A DNA stretch of 64,000 bases. Source: JBDHHQ01 sp039586035. GTDB taxonomy: Bacteria > Gemmatimonadota > Gemmatimonadetes > Longimicrobiales > Gaopeijiaceae. A model generated the notes under the pieces. That model was not told the DNA's origin. It did not search any database and saw nothing but the letters and a program-made list of their open reading frames with translations. This document shows, piece by piece, positions 59,733 to 64,000 of the stretch; position 1 is the stretch's first letter, and each line of letters opens with the position of its first letter. The translations under genes were made by a program, and so were the position numbers. The stretch spans positions 1 to 64,000 of the forward strand of contig JBDHLD010000015.1 of NCBI GenBank assembly GCA_039586035.1, read 5' to 3'.

Positions 59733-60296
59733 ATGTCCGTCCGCTCGTTGGCCGCGAGCTCGTTCGTCACGTTGCTCACGGTCCTCGCAGGGTGCGTGAG
59801 TCCGCCGCTCTCGCAGGAGGGGACGAACGCGGCCCTCATGACCCGCCTCTTGGAGGACATGGACGGAGGCAGCTTCGCGCTGTTCGACCAGCTCTGCGCC
59901 CCGCGCCACCGCCTCCACGCGCCGGGCCGGGTCGAGCCGCTGGGATGTGCTGCTCAGAAGCGTTCGCTACGAGAGCTGCGCCGCGCCTTCTCGGATCTCG
60001 ATCAACGAGTCGACGACGTCTTCGGCGCGGGAGACAAGGTCACCTTCCGGCTGACGCAGTCCGGGACCCACACGGGCGAGTTCCTCGGAATCCCCCCGAC
60101 AGGTGCCGAGGTGAAGTTCCGCGTTCTGGGCGTAGCCCGCTTCGCCAACGGCCAGATGATCGAGATGTGGTTGGACCTCGATTGGCCGACGTTGTTCGAT
60201 CAGGTCGGGACTACCCCACGGGCCTGGCATCGCCGCTGGCTCGATCGGCTGGATCCACTGCCCCCGCTGGACGCCCAGACACCCTCCAGACCTTGA
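59733..60296 (+). CDS. Lipoprotein of the SnoaL/ester-cyclase family
   Basis: 187 residues. Signal peptide with lipobox LTVLAGCVSP. The mature protein has the SnoaL pattern: LMTRLLEDMDGGSFALFDQL, SLRELRRAFSDLDQRVDDVF, LTQSGTHTGEFLGIPPTGAE and VARFANGQMIEMWLDLDW. Most family members are cytoplasmic, so a lipid-anchored, exported version is unusual. ATG 59733 is chosen because it begins the signal peptide and has AAGGAG eight bases upstream. Confidence 0.78.
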   Translation: MSVRSLAASSFVTLLTVLAGCVSPPLSQEGTNAALMTRLLEDMDGGSFALFDQLCAPRHRLHAPGRVEPLGCAAQKRSLRELRRAFSDLDQRVDDVFGAGDKVTFRLTQSGTHTGEFLGIPPTGAEVKFRVLGVARFANGQMIEMWLDLDWPTLFDQVGTTPRAWHRRWLDRLDPLPPLDAQTPSRP

Positions 60297-60616
60297 TCGA
60301 TCGGGACTAGGTGGTGCGTCCCGCCGGCAGCGGGTCGCAGACGGCGTCGCGGGGTGGCGGTGGGCCGCGACCGGTATCCGCTGGACCCACCGGCGGGTCG
60401 GTCGATGCCCACGAGCTGGCTCCGCGGCTCGGCGGACAGCTTCCGGGGGAGAATCCCGGACAGACACCGCCGACCCCATCACGCTAGCTTTACGATGGGC
60501 GAGTCTGGTCGTCAGGCATCCCGGGGGGGCGCCGTTGGGGGCCAGCGTTCTCGGTGCAGGCGATCCGGCCCGATCCGGCCTCCGCGCCATCATGACGATG
60601 CAGGAGGGTCGGGAAG
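60297..60616. other. Intergenic region, 320 bases
   Basis: The stretch CACGCTAGCTTTACGATG near 60480 resembles CTACGCTAGCCTTCG near 28665, both in front of exported-protein genes, so a shared promoter element is possible but unproven. No gene seen. Confidence 0.35.
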
Positions 60617-61300
60617 ATGATCACCCCACGAACCATCTGGAGAGGCTCACAGACCAGCGCTTTGGCGATCGGCCTTCTGGCTGCGACCGCGGTGGCGATC
60701 CAGGCTCAGGATCTCGCTCACCGATCTCGCCTCGAGCTGCAGCTCGGGGTAGGCATTCGAGCCAGCACATCCGCGACGACGTCGAGTGGAGGTGTCGTTA
60801 CGGAAACGAGCGCAGCGGGCTTCCTCGGCAGCTTCGGCTATTCGTACTGGCTTCAGGAAGAGCTGGCCTTGACCATCGGGCTGGGTGTGCTCACCAGTGA
60901 CGTTGAATCCAGCGTCGGGGCTGGTGGCGTCGGCTCGCGCACCGCGACGGTCGTGCCGTTGTTCGCCGGCCTGAGGTATTACTTCCCCCGCTCTACGTAC
61001 GGCGGCAAATGGAGGCCGTACGCCGCTGGCGCCGTGGGGCCCGTCTTCGGGACGGAAACGGCGTCCGCCGTCGGCTCGGTGATCCGGAACGAGTCGATCA
61101 CGCGTACCGCGCTGGGCGGTCGCCTGGGGGCAGGATTGGACGTCCAGCTCAGCCGGCTCATCATGCTCGGCCTCCAGGCCGGCTATCACCTGATGACCGA
61201 CTTTTCCGATCCCATCGGCGGACACGAGAACCACAGCGGTCCGGACTTCGGGATCAGCATCAGCGTGCTGCTGGGTAGGGGCGTGGGCGACGGCGGCTGA
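60617..61300 (+). CDS. Outer-membrane beta-barrel protein
   Basis: 227 residues. Signal peptide ends near AVAIQAQD. The mature protein has eight or so amphipathic strands (LELQLGVGIRASTSATT, FLGSFGYSYWLQEELALTIG, VVPLFAGLRYYFP, WRPYAAGAVGPVFG, LGLQAGYHLMTDF, FGISISVLLG), like small OmpA/OmpW-type barrels. It does not end in an aromatic residue; a short glycine tail follows the last strand. Function unknown. Confidence 0.75.
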   Translation: MITPRTIWRGSQTSALAIGLLAATAVAIQAQDLAHRSRLELQLGVGIRASTSATTSSGGVVTETSAAGFLGSFGYSYWLQEELALTIGLGVLTSDVESSVGAGGVGSRTATVVPLFAGLRYYFPRSTYGGKWRPYAAGAVGPVFGTETASAVGSVIRNESITRTALGGRLGAGLDVQLSRLIMLGLQAGYHLMTDFSDPIGGHENHSGPDFGISISVLLGRGVGDGG

Positions 61301-61357
61301 TCGAGGGCGGTGGGCACCGGCTCGCTTCCGCCGTGTGACCGTGAGGGAATCAAGTCA

Positions 61358-61654
61358 ATGTGCGCATGTGCCCGATGTGGCAGGGCCCTGGGAAAGCCGG
61401 TCGCGTCCATCTCCGGGAGCGTCATGGGAGACGAGGAGATCGAGTCCTGGTTCCACTGCCGGGATTGCGGGGTCTACACGGTGAGGACATCCCGCGACCG
61501 GTTCCACGGCGAGGAGGTGGTTCGCCCCGGCGCGGCCATTGCTACCGAGAAGGCGGAGCAGCAGCTCGCGATCATTCGGCGCTGCGAACAGCCCTGGGAC
61601 AAGCGGTGCCGATGCGAAGCGCACCGGGAATACTTCGGTGGATGGCTCGACTGA
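61358..61654 (+). CDS. Cysteine-rich small protein, probable zinc ribbon
   Basis: 98 residues with Cys pairs MCACARCG (start), WFHCRDCG (34-37) and RCEQPWDKRCRCEAH (75-85). Two CxxC units could bind one zinc in a ribbon; the last cysteines may form a second site. No signal peptide. ATG 61358 is chosen over an upstream GTG that would add sixteen unconserved residues; a GAGGG lies about nine bases before it. No family recognised. It lies between barrel and secreted-protein genes. Confidence 0.7.
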   Translation: MCACARCGRALGKPVASISGSVMGDEEIESWFHCRDCGVYTVRTSRDRFHGEEVVRPGAAIATEKAEQQLAIIRRCEQPWDKRCRCEAHREYFGGWLD

Positions 61655-61736
61655 GGCGCGTGACGCTGGCGGATTTCAGCGTCATGTTGCGCTCTAGAGC
61701 ATAGAATCCGATCGAACACAGCTCGAGCTCCGGCCC

Positions 61737-62477
61737 ATGCGCTTCATACGACTGCCCCGATTCCGCCGAGGACGACTGATCGCGCTGCTCATCGGACTGG
61801 TGGTCCTGGCCCTGTCGGTGACCCAGTGCTCCCAGGGCGTGGCCCTGGACAAGCTGCTGGCCGCGTACGGCCCCGAAGTGCCGGTCTCGCAGGAGGCCGC
61901 CAGGAGCTTCATCGGTAAGGTCGGGACGGCCCTCCAATCCAGCACGTCCACGCGCCGCGTACAACTCAGCATCACCGAGCGGGAGGCCACGTCGGCCCTG
62001 GCCGTCGGCATGCAGATCTCCGAGGCGTTGCAGGTGCTTCAGACCATGACACCGGAAGAGGTCCAGAGGGCACAGGAAACCGGTCGGATGGAGGAGCTGC
62101 TCGAGACGCGGATGGCCGAGAACCCGGACCCCACCTGGTCAGAGCGCCTCCGGTCGGCCCTGAACCCGAGGCTAACGCTGAAGGAAGCCCAGATCCGCTT
62201 CACCGACAGCGGTCAGATCGTGGCTGCCGGGTACCTGCAGGCTTGGCGTTGGCGGCAGCCCGCTCTGCTGGTCGTGTCCCCCAGGGCTTCGAGCGGCGAG
62301 CTGGAGCTGGACTTCGTCGAGGGGCGCCTCGGTCGAATTCCTGCTCCGGAGTGGGCCTTCGATCGCATGGGGGCCATGCTCTCGTCCCTGATCCTCATGG
62401 GACAGGATTACGCGGAGATCGAGAATCTGGCCGTAACAGACGGGCGGCTGGTGTTCGCCGGGTCGGTGACGCAGTAG
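61737..62477 (+). CDS. Membrane-anchored or exported protein, unknown family
   Basis: 246 residues. A basic start (MRFIRLPRFRRGR) and hydrophobic stretch (LIALLIGLVVLALSVTQCSQ) form a signal anchor or signal peptide; the Cys is not in a convincing lipobox. The rest is mixed alpha/beta: RRVQLSITEREATSALAVG, GQIVAAGYLQAWRWRQPALL, GELELDFVEGRLGRIPAPEW and IENLAVTDGRLVFAGSV. It should lie in the periplasm. Family unknown. Confidence 0.7.
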   Translation: MRFIRLPRFRRGRLIALLIGLVVLALSVTQCSQGVALDKLLAAYGPEVPVSQEAARSFIGKVGTALQSSTSTRRVQLSITEREATSALAVGMQISEALQVLQTMTPEEVQRAQETGRMEELLETRMAENPDPTWSERLRSALNPRLTLKEAQIRFTDSGQIVAAGYLQAWRWRQPALLVVSPRASSGELELDFVEGRLGRIPAPEWAFDRMGAMLSSLILMGQDYAEIENLAVTDGRLVFAGSVTQ

Positions 62478-62549
62478 GGAGTCGGAGGAGCACCCACGTC
62501 GGGGCCCCGAAAAGGCGAGCGGGGGCGGGCCACGTCGTCGCCGCTGCTC

Positions 62550-62570
62550 GGGACTCCTACTCCGAGTCCC
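62550..62570. terminator. Perfect 7-bp hairpin between convergent genes
   Basis: GGGACTC at 62550-62556, loop CTACTCC, GAGTCCC at 62564-62570, between the convergent genes ending at 62477 and 62579. No T-run. Confidence 0.5.
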
Positions 62571-62578
62571 TGGCTCTC

Positions 62579-63232
62579 CTACTCCCAGCCGAGCTCGTTC
62601 GGCGAGACGGAGGTGCGGTCTCCGGCCTGAGGGGCGTCGTCGGCGGCTCCAGAGCCGGCGGGCAGCGAGCGGCTCAGCTCGGAGAACGCCTCCAAGCGCT
62701 CGCCCGCCAACTCGAACATCACCCACGATCCGAGCCGCCCCTTCACCCGTTCGGCGTGGGCCAACGAGTGAAGCACGTCCGATCCCACCGGAATCACCAA
62801 GCGCTCCTCGATTCCCGCGTCCGTGTGGCGTGCCCCGTACAGACTGTGTAGCCCTGACGGGTTCTTGACGCTCGTGTAGAGCTGACCGTCGATGTCGAGC
62901 AGCAGACGACGGTCCCGCTCGAAGATCGGTGTCGCGTGATCCGCGACAGCCACGAAAACGAGACCGAAGGCGTCGCGCGTCGCCTGCCCGTCCAACGGCC
63001 GCGAGGCGTATTGGGCGCCGACCGAGAGCGACTTCATGCCGAGGTCCGAGGGACCGAGCGTCTGAACCGGCGAGGGAGTGAGCACGATAGAGGTGACGCC
63101 GCTGACCGGGTCTACGGCGCGCTCGATCGAGGAACCTCCTGGGATGGGCCTGGCGACCACGTCGAGTCCGGACTCCGGGCTCGAGCAGGCTCCCACGGCC
63201 ATCCATGTCATGAGTCCCACCACTCGGCGCAT
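62579..63232 (-). CDS. Lipoprotein of unknown family
   Basis: 217 residues. ATG 63232 with GGAGGG just upstream. Lipobox WMAVGACSSPE. The mature part is mixed: IERAVDPVSGVTSIVLTPSP, DAFGLVFVAVADHATPIFER, DRRLLLDIDGQLYTSVKNPS and VIPVGSDVLHSLAHAERVKG. It is beta-rich with an exposed C-terminal acidic tail. No family recognised. Convergent to the preceding gene across the hairpin at 62550. Confidence 0.7.
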   Translation of the reverse strand: MRRVVGLMTWMAVGACSSPESGLDVVARPIPGGSSIERAVDPVSGVTSIVLTPSPVQTLGPSDLGMKSLSVGAQYASRPLDGQATRDAFGLVFVAVADHATPIFERDRRLLLDIDGQLYTSVKNPSGLHSLYGARHTDAGIEERLVIPVGSDVLHSLAHAERVKGRLGSWVMFELAGERLEAFSELSRSLPAGSGAADDAPQAGDRTSVSPNELGWE

Positions 63233-63360
63233 GCCGCCCTCCCCGCTGGAGACGACCACTAGGCCAGTTGTCGTCAGCGGGAGATGGGGGACTTAGCCTC
63301 GGGCTCGACGCGGCCTCAACGCGGCCGTGGAAGCGACTCCACGGGGCACCGCGGATGGCC

Positions 63361-63789
63361 CTAGGACACCGAGACCAGCTGGATGTCGAAGGTCAGGTCT
63401 TGACCCGCAAGCGGGTGGTTCGCATCCAACAGCAAGCCTTCGTCATCGGCGCCGGCCACGGTGACCTGGACGGTCTGACCATCAGGAGTGGACATCTGGA
63501 CCTGCTGTCCGACCTGGGGATCGAAGCCGTCCGGCAGGTCGGTGCGGGTCACGGGAAGCAGAAGATCCTGACGGTGGGGGCCGTATGCGTCCGCCGCTCG
63601 GATCGTGACGGTCTTGTCTTCGCCCGCCTCCATGCCTGTGACCGCCGAGTCGAAGCCACCGATGACTTGGCCGGACCCGAGCTCGAACTCCAGCGGCTGG
63701 CGACCCACCGATGAGTCGAACACCTTGCCGTCATCCAGCCGGCCAGTGTAGTGAATCCGTACGGTGTCGCCGTGGGTGGCTGAAGCCAT
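63361..63789 (-). CDS. FKBP-type peptidyl-prolyl isomerase, SlyD-like
   Basis: 142 residues, no signal peptide. FKBP motifs: VRIHYTGRLDDGKVFDSS, FELGSGQVIGGFDSAVTGM and GEDKTVTIRAADAYGPHRQ, then the insert-in-flap chaperone domain (QVGQQVQMSTPDGQTVQVTV) and return DANHPLAGQDLTFDIQLVSV. It catalyses proline isomerisation and helps fold proteins. The His/Cys-rich C-terminal tail that binds nickel in E. coli SlyD is missing, so metal handling is unlikely. Divergence and start are standard. Confidence 0.9.
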   Translation of the reverse strand: MASATHGDTVRIHYTGRLDDGKVFDSSVGRQPLEFELGSGQVIGGFDSAVTGMEAGEDKTVTIRAADAYGPHRQDLLLPVTRTDLPDGFDPQVGQQVQMSTPDGQTVQVTVAGADDEGLLLDANHPLAGQDLTFDIQLVSVS

Positions 63790-63850
63790 GGGTCTGCCTG
63801 GTCTGAGGACGCGTAAGGGCAGCCCTTCAACCCCGGGGCGTTCCGGATGT

Positions 63851-64000
63851 TCAGTCTGGTCGCTCGCCCGATCCCACGCGCTCGAAGCGCATGTCGTAGA
63901 CCCGCTCCAGGCTCAGCGACAACCCCGTGACCTGACCCGCACTGTCCCGGCGGAACCGGACCATCCCGCCCCGCCCCATGCGAAAAGCGTCTTCGTACGC
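63851..64000 (-). CDS. C-terminal end of a serine-hydrolase-like protein (cut by window end)
   Basis: The last 49 residues and stop of a gene that enters from beyond 64000. AGQVTGLSLSLERVYDMRF followed by ER and a short tail resembles the C-terminal beta-domain (DUF3471-like) often found after beta-lactamase-class-C or S12 hydrolase domains. The identification rests on this short end only and could be wrong; the main domain lies outside the window. Confidence 0.5.
   Translation of the reverse strand, partial: AYEDAFRMGRGGMVRFRRDSAGQVTGLSLSLERVYDMRFERVGSGERPD

Noticed and set aside
1..64000. Search for tRNA, rRNA, CRISPR arrays, integrases, transposases and phage genes
   Set aside because: None found by reading for their conserved sequences and repeat spacing; short or unusual RNA genes cannot be excluded by eye.

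Overview
The window is a GC-rich (by eye about two thirds G+C), densely coded stretch of chromosome. The gene types point to a Gemmatimonadota-like heterotrophic Gram-negative bacterium. The evidence is: several very large exported proteins carrying TolB/PD40 beta-propellers (a Ser/Thr kinase, a tricorn-type protease, an amidohydrolase, a CehA/McbA-like metallohydrolase); a sortilin/VPS10-type Asp-box protein; many lipoproteins with the mature start C-x-x-x-x-GPT or similar; and outer-membrane beta-barrels. The assignment is inferred from gene content only. I saw no rRNA, tRNA, CRISPR array, insertion sequence or phage module.

Layout. 0-5 kb: a small membrane protein, an MmcQ/YjbR protein, a Tat-exported MmgE/PrpD-like protein, a coiled-coil protein with a 21-bp tandem repeat, and the cysteine operon cysE-cysM (GTGA overlap), divergent from a kinase-propeller gene (5-7.7 kb). 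8-22 kb: exported and surface proteins (Ig-like lipoproteins, a Big-1 repeat lipoprotein followed by a beta-barrel gene, an alpha/beta-hydrolase lipoprotein, a CxxCH-propeller lipoprotein, a DUF5715-like lipoprotein) mixed with metabolic enzymes (ornithine cyclodeaminase-like, DadA-like) and a DUF2652-SRPBCC fusion. 22-28 kb: a DEAD-box helicase, a B12-dependent-type radical SAM protein, and a zone of gene decay containing two convincing frameshifted relics (DUF3604 C-terminus; metallo-beta-lactamase C-terminal half). 28-36.5 kb: VPS10-like protein, short-chain dehydrogenase, tricorn-like protease.

36.8-41.1 kb holds the most system-like locus: a lipoprotein gene, then an ECF sigma factor, a single-span probable anti-sigma protein with a periplasmic glycogen-binding-type (CBM48/AMPK-beta) domain, a predicted outer-membrane barrel with a second such domain, and a small exported helical protein. 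The last four genes are joined by three 4-base ATGA overlaps. I read it as a possible envelope carbohydrate-sensing sigma/anti-sigma system. 41.3-42.8 kb is a RuBisCO-like protein coupled by ATGA to a cupin.

43-64 kb: small SnoaL and dimeric-barrel proteins, a divergent nitrilase-superfamily protein with an insertion, an isolated Flp-type pilin, a metallophosphoesterase lipoprotein, a DUF3014 protein, a rhodanese divergent from SufE, the CehA/McbA-propeller protein with a coupled small gene, a helical-dodecin fusion, the giant amidohydrolase-propeller, a di-haem peroxidase, small envelope proteins, an FKBP/SlyD-type isomerase, and the C-terminus of a serine-hydrolase-like gene cut by the window end. 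Several GC hairpins without a T-run sit between convergent genes and probably act as terminators.
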